Assembly (NCBI GenBank): GCA_017424125.1
Contig: JAFPBM010000032.1
Span: forward strand, 1 to 17,769
Origin: Clostridia bacterium
Lineage (GTDB): Bacteria > Bacillota > Clostridia > Oscillospirales > Acutalibacteraceae
Direction: 5' to 3'
DNA length: 17,769 nucleotides
The notes beneath the pieces were generated by a model, which ran no database searches, was not told the origin of the DNA, and saw nothing but the letters and a program-made list of their open reading frames with translations. Within the stretch, counting starts at the first letter, position 1. Each line of letters starts with the position of its first letter. Made by a program: the position numbers and the translations under genes. Shown here one piece after another: positions 1 through 6,440 of the stretch.

Positions 1-109
1 ATGCCGTTGGAGCTATTCTAACGGTTTCTAAAATTTGCCTTAATGTATTTTCGTCTACTTTTTTGCTTGAAAAATTTCGAACAGAATATCGTTCAACAAA
101 AATATTCAT
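1..109 (-). CDS. Nitroreductase family protein, N-terminal fragment cut by the window edge
   Basis: Translating the minus strand from the ATG at 109-107 gives 36 codons without a stop to the window edge. Residues 7-13 read ERYSVRN, and the fragment continues with VDENTLRQILETVRIAPTA. This is the opening of the nitroreductase (FMN-dependent oxidoreductase) fold, whose usual form is R.SVR.F...V....L..IL...R.APSA. The family reduces nitro-aromatics, quinones or flavins using NAD(P)H. The start lies 11 bases after the stop of the RraA-like gene, so it is probably the next gene of the same operon. The ribosome binding site is weak (GAAG). The substrate cannot be inferred from so short a fragment. 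Family assignment is fairly secure; its role in the sugar pathway is inference from position only. Confidence 0.72.
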   Translation of the reverse strand, partial: MNIFVERYSVRNFSSKKVDENTLRQILETVRIAPTA

Positions 110-120
110 TATCTTCAAGA

Positions 121-1029
121 TTACAAGGCAGATTGCGTATCATTAGGATCGCCATTGATAGCCAAATCATACTCAACCGACCAGTCAAGCCCACGGTACT
201 CAGCGGCTCTTTCGTCTGTTTCAATGAATTCCATAAGCAAATCGAGCATTTCTTTCGTCCAAGTGTTTTTGTCGATTTGCGCAGAGGTAAATTTATTAAG
301 CGAAATCATTTCAAAACCGAACAAGTCCTTTACTTGCGTTTTTGCTGCACCGCCAACAACTTCTTCGACCAAATGAGCAGGAATGAACAATACCCCACCA
401 CCAGCGCCGAACACAACGTCGCCCGGCATACAAATCGCATTACCTATTTTCGTGGGCGTGTTATAACCTATCATAATGAAATCACGAATAGGCGTGGGGT
501 CAATACCACGGTAATATGCTTGGATATTTTCAATTTTTTTCATTTGCTCGGTATCTCTAACACCGCCCCAAATAACTGCGCCACCATTTTCGTTTTTCGT
601 CTTATTCTTAATCGCAGTCGTTAAATTACCGCCAATAAACGTACCCTTATAAATCTTATCGTACATATCAATTACGGGTACGTCGTATTCCATAAGGTTA
701 TCGATTACCCATTGATTATACGTACCCTTACGATTTTCACTTCTACCGACGTCTTTGACAACTTCGTCTAAGTCGGGGCGGAACGGACAATACGTTGCCG
801 TAACCGCGCGACCAATAAGCTTTCTACCGTCGTCGTGAAGGGTATGGAATCTCCCTTCAAATTGACTTTCATAGCCTTTTACGAAAATAGGTTTCCATAC
901 CTCTTCCAAAGTAAGCGTTCTTAACGCTTTTAAGTATTTCTCGTCTACTTTCGGTCTACCGTCGGGCAATCTTTCCCCTTTCCACTGTGGGGTTAATGCA
1001 ATAATTTCATCTCTTACGTTAAAATTCAT
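121..1029 (-). CDS. RraA-family protein (HMG/CHA aldolase-like lyase)
   Basis: This 302-residue protein belongs to the RraA-like fold, which includes RNase E inhibitor RraA and the class II pyruvate aldolases for 4-hydroxy-4-methyl-2-oxoglutarate and 4-carboxy-4-hydroxy-2-oxoadipate. The signature GGVRD sits at residues 155-159. R158 and D159 correspond to the substrate- and metal-binding Arg/Asp of the aldolases. PGDVVFGAGGGVLFIP at 202-217 matches the conserved PGD..........GV...P motif. It is about twice the length of bare RraA (about 160 aa), with an N-terminal extension (1-70) and a C-terminal helical tail (240-302), as in sugar- or aromatic-acid lyase members. The ATG overlaps the SDR stop by four bases (ATGA) and has a GGAGGA ribosome site, so the two are translationally coupled. 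Following a dehydratase and an SDR, a C-C bond lyase role on a keto sugar acid is likely; the substrate is unknown. Confidence 0.85.
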   Translation of the reverse strand: MNFNVRDEIIALTPQWKGERLPDGRPKVDEKYLKALRTLTLEEVWKPIFVKGYESQFEGRFHTLHDDGRKLIGRAVTATYCPFRPDLDEVVKDVGRSENRKGTYNQWVIDNLMEYDVPVIDMYDKIYKGTFIGGNLTTAIKNKTKNENGGAVIWGGVRDTEQMKKIENIQAYYRGIDPTPIRDFIMIGYNTPTKIGNAICMPGDVVFGAGGGVLFIPAHLVEEVVGGAAKTQVKDLFGFEMISLNKFTSAQIDKNTWTKEMLDLLMEFIETDERAAEYRGLDWSVEYDLAINGDPNDTQSAL

Positions 1030-1739
1030 AATCTCATTCCTCCGTCAATTACAATATCTGTTCCCGTTATATAAGCACCTTGCTCACTACAAAGCATCAA
1101 TACTGCACCTACACAATCTTCAGGCGTTCCAAATCTTCCCATAGGAATTACCGCTTCTACCGCTTTGCGTTGCTCATCATCGTTGTAAACGCTTTCATTT
1201 CTCGGTGTAGCAATCGCCCCGGGCGCAACGTTGTTGACCGTTACCCCAAAAGGAGCAACTTGCTTTGCAATTACTTGGACAAGCTTCATCACGGCGCATT
1301 TCGTTGCTGAATACAATGACAACTCAGGGTGATTACGATATTGATTTACACTACCTATCGTAACAATACGACCAAATCCCTTTTCCTTCATTGCAGGATA
1401 ATAGGCTTGGATAAGTTTAAGCGTACTCCTTACGTTCACATCAAATTGTTTATCAAACGTATCGTCCGTAATATCCATCCAACATTCTTTATACTGAACG
1501 CTTGCGTTTAAAATCAAACAATCCACCGCTCCCGTTTTTGCATATAAACCTCTTACCTCGTCCATATTGGATAAATCACAAACAACGGCTTGATATGCGC
1601 CGATTTCAGCCCGAACGCGCTCTGCCTTTTCTATGTCTTTTGAGCAGTGAACGCATACCTGATACCCTGCTTTTACTAAAGCCACTGCTAATGCCTTGCC
1701 TATTCCTTGCGTTGAACCTGTGATTAAAACTTTTTTCAT
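1026..1739 (-). CDS. SDR-family NAD(P)-dependent oxidoreductase
   Basis: This is a 237-residue classical short-chain dehydrogenase/reductase. The cofactor motif TGSTQGIG is at residues 7-14. D55 follows strand 3 and probably contacts the adenine. NAS at 78-80 stands where NAG is usual. N102, S130, Y143 and K147 form the catalytic tetrad. Residues 171-178 (VAPGAIAT) match the PG motif, and the C-terminal ITGTDIVIDGG is typical of FabG-like members. The C30-H31-C32-S33 segment after strand 2 gives no clear NAD/NADP preference. The start overlaps the upstream GH10 stop by four bases, with GGAAG ahead of it. In the operon it sits between dehydratase and RraA-like lyase, the slot of 2-keto-3-deoxy-sugar-acid dehydrogenases in non-phosphorylating L-fucose and L-rhamnose pathways. 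The family call is firm; the substrate is inference. Confidence 0.93.
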   Translation of the reverse strand: MKKVLITGSTQGIGKALAVALVKAGYQVCVHCSKDIEKAERVRAEIGAYQAVVCDLSNMDEVRGLYAKTGAVDCLILNASVQYKECWMDITDDTFDKQFDVNVRSTLKLIQAYYPAMKEKGFGRIVTIGSVNQYRNHPELSLYSATKCAVMKLVQVIAKQVAPFGVTVNNVAPGAIATPRNESVYNDDEQRKAVEAVIPMGRFGTPEDCVGAVLMLCSEQGAYITGTDIVIDGGMRL

Positions 1740-3043
1740 AATAAAACTTCCTTTCCGTTTTCGTCCAAATTCACCGTATAGGTTTTTCCGTCTACCGTGA
1801 TTTCATATTCACCATAGAAGCCTCTAAAAGAAAGTTCTTGCCCCTCTATCGACTTTTCAAACGAAGTGTTCCATTCTTGATTAATAAGGCGATCCAACAC
1901 TTTATATGCAGGTTTTTCGCTCATATCAAAACGTAACAACCCGCCACCGCAACGGTTTTCCCCTTCATTTGAGCCAAGAGGCGCGTATGCCGCATAACCG
2001 TCCACCAAATTCCACCATACGATACTCTTCATTGTTTCCGTAGCAAACCAAGTTTTATAGAGAGCTTCTACAATGTAGGCCTGCACCTCTTCATTCTCCG
2101 CCTTCTGCCCGCTTCCTGGCACAGTTATTTCAGATATATGCATAGGATAGCCATACGAATCAAATAAATCCAATGCTCCTAATATTGCATCCACATCAAG
2201 GAAAATAGAATTAAAATCTGCTCTTTCCATTTCCTCAGTAGTAGAAAAAATATGATACTGCAATCCAATTTCATCAAACGGCAAACTCTTAGCAATAAAA
2301 TCTTTGAGTTGCATATTAAATGCCGAATACTTGCCTTCGGTGCGATAATCACGCCAAATTGCCTCATTGGTTTCATTTAATATTTTCTTATTGTTCGGGA
2401 AATATTTAGCACCAAGTTGTAAACCGTACTCATCATAATCTTCAAATAAGAATTTTTCACCAATACGATAATTGGTTGCACTTTCATTAACAATATCCCA
2501 AGACGGAATTTTATCAGCATACTCCGCGGAAATTTCTTGAAAACGACGTTCGACTATTCTCTTACGTTCTTCCGTTGTATATTTTTCCAACCACTTCGGG
2601 GTAAACCAATTCCAAACCAAACAATGTCCCTTTGGCTGAATATTGTATTCTTCACAAAAATCTAATACGATATCAGGAGCTGGACGTCGATAAATATTTA
2701 CACTATCCTTGCGAAAACGAAGTTCACCTTCTTCAGGTTCCAAATCGCTCCAATAAAAAGGAACTACCGCCTGATTAAAGAGTTTCGCAAATTTCTCCTT
2801 ATAGATTGGCTCTTTTTCTTCTTTTTCAAAAGAAGCGAGCATAAATGCATTACAACCAAATAAAAATTTATGTTTTTTCTGCTTTACGATAATCTTTTTT
2901 TTACCTACGCCAGAAAAGTTTAATGTAAAGTCTCCTTTACGAAATTTCTCAATGCCTTCCGCATTCCTTTTATCCAAAAAGTCTTTATTTTCTATATAAC
3001 TTTTTAAAATAAAATCTCTATCCAACGGTTTAATCTCACTCAT
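1736..3043 (-). CDS. Glycoside hydrolase family 10 protein (endo-1,4-beta-xylanase-like), cytoplasmic
   Basis: This 435-residue protein is a divergent GH10 (beta/alpha)8 retaining glycosidase, a family dominated by endo-beta-1,4-xylanases. The acid/base motif WDIVNE ends at E187 and the nucleophile motif ISEIT has E305. HCLVWNW at 140-146 matches the strand-3 WHSQ-type motif, and W343-W344 near VDGY give the substrate-binding tryptophans. No signal peptide is present, so it should act in the cytoplasm on imported oligosaccharides rather than on polymer. An N-terminal beta-rich region (residues 35-70) and a C-terminal beta segment (from about 400) flank the barrel. A GGGGGAG ribosome site precedes the ATG, 12 bases after the dehydratase gene. 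It is paralogous to the second GH10 in this window but markedly AT-richer. A role on xylo- or glucurono-oligosaccharides is inference. Confidence 0.88.
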   Translation of the reverse strand: MSEIKPLDRDFILKSYIENKDFLDKRNAEGIEKFRKGDFTLNFSGVGKKKIIVKQKKHKFLFGCNAFMLASFEKEEKEPIYKEKFAKLFNQAVVPFYWSDLEPEEGELRFRKDSVNIYRRPAPDIVLDFCEEYNIQPKGHCLVWNWFTPKWLEKYTTEERKRIVERRFQEISAEYADKIPSWDIVNESATNYRIGEKFLFEDYDEYGLQLGAKYFPNNKKILNETNEAIWRDYRTEGKYSAFNMQLKDFIAKSLPFDEIGLQYHIFSTTEEMERADFNSIFLDVDAILGALDLFDSYGYPMHISEITVPGSGQKAENEEVQAYIVEALYKTWFATETMKSIVWWNLVDGYAAYAPLGSNEGENRCGGGLLRFDMSEKPAYKVLDRLINQEWNTSFEKSIEGQELSFRGFYGEYEITVDGKTYTVNLDENGKEVLL

Positions 3044-3055
3044 GGTTACTCCCCC

Positions 3056-4372
3056 TTACGACCATTCTCTATCGTTCGCCCATTCTTTATCCCAATCGGA
3101 AGTATCTTTCCAAGCTTCATCTGCATCAGCCTTGCGGAATTTTTCAATAAGCTCTTCGTTTAAGCTTTCAATACCCAAACCAGGCGCATCGGGTACTTGC
3201 ATAAATCCATTTTCAAGCTTAATGATAGGATTTACAAGCTCATACCATTCAGGGTGATCAACCGAGTGGAATTCTACCGCAAGTACATTTTTAAGCGCAG
3301 CGGCTGCGTGTACTGCTGCCATAAACCCGATAGGACTTTCCGCCATATGGATAGCACACGCAACACCATACTTTTCGCAAAGCGCGCCCACTTTCTTCAT
3401 CTCCATAAAGCCACCAACAGTAAGCATATCAGGGTGAACTACATTGACACCTGCTTGCATAATACCCTCAAAGTTTTCTGCCAAATAAATGTCTTCACCC
3501 GTACAAAGAGGCACGCAAGAATTTTCAGCAAACTTTTTCAAATGGTTGGTTTGATGCCAAGGAGCAAGATCTTCCATCCAAGCGATATTATATTTTTCAA
3601 GACGTTTTGCAAAGCGAATAGCGTCTTCAATTGCTACGTGACCAAAGTGGTCGATTGCAAGCGGTACTTCGTAGCCGATTTCTTCTCTAACTTCTTTTAC
3701 ATAGTTTTCAAGATAATCTAATCCCTTTTCGGTAATATGAATACCCGTTGCATAATGGGGAATGGTGAAAATTTCATAATTCTTACCAAACATCAAGGAT
3801 TTATCAATCGAGCCACTTTGATGAGAAATTGCTTTCGCATTATACTTAATGAAATCATCAAGCATACCGACAGGCGCGTTGAGCGTTCCGGGTTCGTCAT
3901 ACAAAAGTTCGATACCCAAGTCCATTTTAAGATAGGTAAAGCCATCTTCCATACGTTTTTTAAGTGCTTTACCCATATCTCTACCCGTATGCTTGCCGTC
4001 CACGTCCGTATCACAATAAATACGCACTTTATCACGGTATTGACCGCCTAAAAGCTGATAGACGGGAACTTTATAAAATTTACCAATAATATCGAAAAGC
4101 GCAATTTCGATACCAGAAACGCCACCGCCCTGACGGGAATGTCCGCCAAATTGCTTAATACGATTGAAAAGTTTTTCCACTTTTAAAGGATTTTCACCCA
4201 CCAAACGAGATTTTAACATCTTTGCGTAAGTTGCGCTAGATGCGTCACGCACCTCGCCATATCCCACGATTTCAGGATCGTTGGTGTAAACCTTTACCAA
4301 AATCATATGTTTAGGGAGCCCATCTATATCCGCCACGCGAATATCGGTGATTTTCAGTTCATTTGCCTTCAT
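3056..4372 (-). CDS. Mandelate racemase/muconate lactonizing enzyme family protein, probable sugar-acid dehydratase
   Basis: This is a 438-residue enolase-superfamily protein with an alpha+beta capping domain (1-120) and a TIM barrel. Probable Mg2+ ligands are D241 (AIDHFGH), E267 (WMEDLAPW) and E293 (CTGEDIY). H313 lies in VVHPDM, and H342 in AIHMAES is a likely general acid/base. K149 in YLKMD sits at the end of strand 2, but the classical KxK motif reads K-M-D, so the MLE-type second lysine is absent. This favours a sugar-acid dehydratase over a racemase or cycloisomerase. Such enzymes remove water from aldonate or aldarate acids to give 2-keto-3-deoxy acids. It is the first gene of the operon, just after an extended -10 promoter, with GAGG eight bases before the ATG. 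The exact acid cannot be read from sequence. C-terminal residues 405-438 form a charged tail beyond the barrel. Confidence 0.88.
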   Translation of the reverse strand: MKANELKITDIRVADIDGLPKHMILVKVYTNDPEIVGYGEVRDASSATYAKMLKSRLVGENPLKVEKLFNRIKQFGGHSRQGGGVSGIEIALFDIIGKFYKVPVYQLLGGQYRDKVRIYCDTDVDGKHTGRDMGKALKKRMEDGFTYLKMDLGIELLYDEPGTLNAPVGMLDDFIKYNAKAISHQSGSIDKSLMFGKNYEIFTIPHYATGIHITEKGLDYLENYVKEVREEIGYEVPLAIDHFGHVAIEDAIRFAKRLEKYNIAWMEDLAPWHQTNHLKKFAENSCVPLCTGEDIYLAENFEGIMQAGVNVVHPDMLTVGGFMEMKKVGALCEKYGVACAIHMAESPIGFMAAVHAAAALKNVLAVEFHSVDHPEWYELVNPIIKLENGFMQVPDAPGLGIESLNEELIEKFRKADADEAWKDTSDWDKEWANDREWS

Positions 4373-4437
4373 TTTTTTACCTCACTTTTTGGTTCTTATT
4401 TGATTATTTTTTATGCTTTTATCATTTTTCATTTTAT

Positions 4438-4446
4438 ATTATAGCA
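4438..4446 (-). promoter_or_regulatory. Extended -10 promoter of the sugar-acid operon
   Basis: On the minus strand the bases read TGCTATAAT, a perfect extended -10 (TGn plus TATAAT). The -35 position (about 4461-4466) reads TACCGC, which is poor, so the promoter probably depends on an activator. Expected transcription start is near 4431, giving a leader of about 60 bases before the ATG at 4372. The candidate AraC-type repeat lies directly upstream. Confidence 0.7.
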
Positions 4447-4471
4447 TAAAATAAAAAAAAGCGGTAAAACA

Positions 4472-4513
4472 ATATTTCGCTATTTCAAAACTATATTTCG
4501 ATTTTTACAAAAT
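4472..4513. promoter_or_regulatory. Candidate AraC-family operator: 21-bp-period direct repeat
   Basis: ATATTTCG occurs at 4472-4479 and again at 4493-4500, exactly 21 bases (two helical turns) apart. Aligning the two 21-base units gives 16 identical positions, with further agreement in T and AAA blocks. Direct half-sites one or two turns apart are the usual target of AraC-family dimers or double HTH monomers. Relative to the expected operon start (about 4431) the repeat spans roughly -41 to -82, directly upstream of a weak -35, which is the position of a class II activator site. That the neighbouring AraC protein binds it is inference. Confidence 0.55.
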
Positions 4514-4539
4514 TTTCCTGTCCAAATTCCTTATTTTTA

Positions 4540-4568
4540 TTGACAATCCTCGCAATTTTAGCTATACT
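4540..4568 (+). promoter_or_regulatory. Consensus sigma-A promoter of the AraC-family gene
   Basis: TTGACA at 4540-4545 and TATACT at 4563-4568 are separated by exactly 17 bases, an almost perfect vegetative promoter. The ATG at 4569 directly abuts the -10 element and so cannot be in the transcript. Transcription should begin about 4574-4578, at or just before the ATG at 4578. Confidence 0.72.
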
Positions 4569-4577
4569 ATGACCATT

Positions 4578-5432
4578 ATGAAAATTATTAACGAAATTCA
4601 ATTTAATAATATTGAGGCCTTGCGCCTGTTCACTTCTATCGCCAAACCAAGAAAAAATAATTTGCGCATTCATTATCATACATTAATCGAAATATCATTA
4701 ATTTTACGAGGCAAAGGCATTTATAAGACTAACGATAAAACGTACACTATTCAAGAAGGCGATATTTTCTTTTATCGCCCTAATGAAGCGCATTGTATTA
4801 CAGATATTGAAGCGGAGGGTATGGAGTTACTCAATCTGCATATTTCTCCTTATTATCTTTATACAAACTTCCAAAGTGCCTTGAACTCGAATTACATCAA
4901 AATTTTAGCCGCGAGTTTCCCGCTTAAAAGCAATAAAATCAACGATACACTTCTTCCAGAACAATTAGAAGATGTGAAAAGTTTAATACTGGCAATACGC
5001 AGAGAATTTGAAAACAAGAAAAGCGATTACGTAACGTTTATTTGTAATTACATATCGGCAATTCTTATTCTCATTTCTCGTTCTTATAAAACTGCAAAGT
5101 TTTCTCAAAAAGAAAAACAAAGCTATCAAAGACTTATTCAGGCAATCAAATACATTGATACGCATTACAAAGAAAATATAACGCTTGAAAACATCGCCCA
5201 AAAGGTTGGATATAGCAAGTGCTACTTTTCTTCTATATTCAAAAAATGTATGGGTATGTCTATTTGGGATTATATATCTATTAAACGAATAGAAGAATCT
5301 TTAACACAAATTAAAACCACTGAAAAGAATATTGCAGATATCGCCTTAGATTGTGGTTTCAATAATGCGGTAAATTTCAATAAGCTGTTTAAGAAATACA
5401 CCAATGTTACCCCGAATTTTTTCAGAAAATAA
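4578..5432 (+). CDS. AraC-family transcriptional regulator
   Basis: The protein has a cupin-like effector domain followed by an AraC-type double helix-turn-helix. Numbering from the upstream ATG at 4569, the cupin spans about 30-95 (RIHYHTLIEISLILRGKG, then EGDIFFYRPNEAHCI with the cupin GD..F..P.E.H pattern). The DNA-binding domain spans about 188-287. The first HTH is NITLENIAQKVGYSKCYFSSIFKK, and the second is NIADIALDCGFNNAVNFNKLFKK, ending in the family's TP..FR motif. I chose the ATG at 4578 because the -10 hexamer ends at 4568, immediately before the upstream ATG at 4569. No Shine-Dalgarno sequence is visible, so the mRNA may be leaderless. The gene is divergent from the sugar-acid operon and probably activates it in response to a sugar or sugar acid. 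It is the most AT-rich gene in the window by eye. Confidence 0.93.
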   Translation: MKIINEIQFNNIEALRLFTSIAKPRKNNLRIHYHTLIEISLILRGKGIYKTNDKTYTIQEGDIFFYRPNEAHCITDIEAEGMELLNLHISPYYLYTNFQSALNSNYIKILAASFPLKSNKINDTLLPEQLEDVKSLILAIRREFENKKSDYVTFICNYISAILILISRSYKTAKFSQKEKQSYQRLIQAIKYIDTHYKENITLENIAQKVGYSKCYFSSIFKKCMGMSIWDYISIKRIEESLTQIKTTEKNIADIALDCGFNNAVNFNKLFKKYTNVTPNFFRK

Positions 5433-5450
5433 CGGTTGCCGTCATCAAAT

Positions 5451-5480
5451 TAATATTGCCAATACAATATTAAATTTCTT
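5451..5480. terminator. AT-rich hairpin between convergent genes, possible bidirectional terminator
   Basis: TAATATTG (5451-5458) pairs perfectly with CAATATTA (5465-5472) around a six-base loop, and one more T-A pair extends it. On the plus strand it is followed by AATTTCTTTT. It lies 19 bases after the AraC stop and before the end of the convergent SLOG gene. The stem is almost all A-T, so termination would be weak. Confidence 0.4.
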
Positions 5481-5507
5481 TTGATTCTTTACAAAGATTA
5501 ATTATAT

Positions 5508-5813
5508 TTATGTCTTTTCCGTTTTTTTTCTTTGATTTGCGTAATCGAAAGCCACTTTCGTTCCGCTTTTCGGCTGATAATCTCCCACCGGACGTTTAGA
5601 ATATTTCCTTCTTGGCGGTTGATGCTCTGGATTATAATAGAACACACAATAATCGCTTTCGTTTATCATATCTTGATTACGTTCCACGTATGAAGCTTTC
5701 TCTGCCGACCAAAGCCTATCCGACATCATTGCGCCATCATAGTCTTTATATTTAATGTCCCGTTTTGTTACCGCGCGAGCAATACGCTCACGTTCTTCTT
5801 TTTCCTCTTTCAT
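5508..5813 (-). CDS. SLOG-family (DUF1273/YpsA-like) protein, N-terminally truncated
   Basis: This 101-residue product matches the C-terminal half of SLOG/DUF1273-type Rossmann proteins common in Clostridia. The recognisable block is ASYVERNQDMINESDYCVF (40-58), then PPRRKYSKR (66-74) and DYQPKSGTKVAFDYA (78-92). The N-terminal GHR and glycine-rich nucleotide-binding halves of the usual 150-180 residue protein are absent. Residues 1-20 are a charged stretch I cannot match. The start overlaps the YolD-like stop by four bases. After R96 the coding strand has a run of eight A (5522-5529). One extra A would change the end from KKTEKT to KKNGKDINIINL, which resembles the closing beta strand of the family, so a frameshift is likely. 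Probably a non-functional remnant. Confidence 0.62.
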   Translation of the reverse strand: MKEEKEERERIARAVTKRDIKYKDYDGAMMSDRLWSAEKASYVERNQDMINESDYCVFYYNPEHQPPRRKYSKRPVGDYQPKSGTKVAFDYANQRKKTEKT

Positions 5814-6019
5814 GCAGGCGTATTCACTTCGACACGTATTTCCACGTTAGAACCTTTCTGTACCTTAATCAATTCCTTGGAAATTTCTTCCGCCCTTTCT
5901 TCGGATACTTCTTTTTTGGCAACCCTATTCCTACGTTCTTCTCTCATCCTCAATTCTTCCTGTAAACCTTTCAACGCGTCAAACGGTTGAAACTGCGCCG
6001 CACGATTTGCTCTATTCAT
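5810..6019 (-). CDS. YolD-like family protein, short form
   Basis: This 69-residue protein begins with NRAAQFQPFDALKGL (5-19), the hallmark opening of YolD-like proteins that travel with Y-family polymerases in Bacillota. EVSEERAEEISKEL (37-50) follows, also usual for the family. Full-length members are longer and continue with a beta-rich domain; here the sequence stops soon after KGSNVEIRVEV, so the C-terminal part appears lost. A strong AGGAGG sits six bases before the ATG, so the start is secure. It overlaps the end of the umuC remnant by eight bases and the SLOG start by four. Function of the family is unproven beyond a link to SOS mutagenesis genes. Confidence 0.72.
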   Translation of the reverse strand: MNRANRAAQFQPFDALKGLQEELRMREERRNRVAKKEVSEERAEEISKELIKVQKGSNVEIRVEVNTPA

Positions 6020-6281
6020 TATGTCCTCCTATCAATTTATTCCTTTGCATTGCCGTTGCCCCTTCTTCCAAATCCACAGCACGTATTATGCAATTCTTTC
6101 CAAACCTATCCTTCAAAGACAGTACCGCTTGTTCCGCTTTCTTTTCCTTTTCTATCACCGCAAAATTCGTAAATAAGTTATAACCTTCACAACCTTCGCC
6201 CACTACGTTATTACAACTCAATCCAATTCGTCTTATCGCCACGTTCGGCGCGGTTGTACGTTCAAATGCATAAATATACAA
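6012..6281 (-). pseudogene. C-terminal remnant of a Y-family DNA polymerase (UmuC/DinB-like)
   Basis: The 89 codons correspond to the little-finger end and tail of clostridial UmuC-like translesion polymerases. The matching blocks are APNVAIRRIGLSCNNVV (11-27), GYNLFTN, LKDRFGKNCIIRAVDLEEG (56-74) and the terminal RNKLIGGH. The palm, fingers and thumb domains and all catalytic acidic residues (several hundred residues) are missing. The only available initiator is a TTG at 6281 without a ribosome site, directly inside the tail of the upstream terminator, and an in-frame stop lies at 6303-6305. It is followed by yolD-like and SLOG genes in the usual cassette order. It is therefore a truncated pseudogene rather than an active polymerase. 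Confidence 0.75.
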
Positions 6282-6322
6282 AAATGCAGGAATTTCGTGC
6301 GTTTATACACAAATTCCTGCAT
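6280..6322 (-). terminator. Intrinsic terminator of the right-hand operon
   Basis: A 12-base perfect inverted repeat, ATGCAGGAATTT (6284-6295) and AAATTCCTGCAT (6311-6322), encloses a 15-base loop. Three further pairs (GTG/CAC) are possible past a one-base bulge. Read on the minus strand the stem is followed by TTTTGTATATTT, a fair U-tract. It lies about 55 bases after the stop of the truncated EamA gene and would end the long minus-strand operon before the umuC remnant. On the plus strand the following bases are less T-rich. Confidence 0.65.
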
Positions 6323-6440
6323 ATTGTCTTTCCTTCATAAAATAGCTGTCATTTGATTATATTCGTTCAAATTTCTTATTTTCCGACATTATAAAATCCT
6401 TCGCGGGTTTTGATTTGAATAATTTTCAAAGCATATTTGA
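6282..6440. other. Probable recombination or assembly junction
   Basis: Two genes are broken on either side of this stretch. EamA homology stops after GLCGM (near 6441), and the umuC remnant begins near 6281. Sequence to the right is GC-richer and to the left AT-richer. Single-line hand counts gave 34 of 60 G+C at 8041-8100, 39 of 60 at 14041-14100, 27 of 60 at 3961-4020 and 17 of 60 at 2401-2460. Between the two breaks lie the 3' tail of the EamA frame, a small dyad and the terminator, with no recognisable transposase or integrase. Confidence 0.5.

Noticed and set aside
43..624. Plus-strand frame of 193 codons at the left end
   Set aside because: It is antisense to the RraA-like gene and the nitroreductase start, both supported by motifs and operon spacing.
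3056..4372. Naming the dehydratase as mannonate, galactarate or rhamnonate dehydratase
   Set aside because: The metal-binding residues are visible, but none of the subgroup-specific motifs I know fits clearly, so a specific gene name would be a guess.
4373..4568. Catabolite repression (cre) site in the divergent spacer
   Set aside because: I looked for the TGNAANCGNNNNCA type pattern and found no convincing match.
4491..4679. Small minus-strand frame of 62 codons in the divergent spacer
   Set aside because: It overlaps the regulator start, its promoter and the candidate operator, and has no ribosome site or recognisable sequence.
6284..6322. Inverted repeat as the end of an insertion sequence
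   Set aside because: The two arms are only 15 bases apart with no transposase nearby, and a T-rich tract follows on the minus strand, so an intrinsic terminator explains it better.
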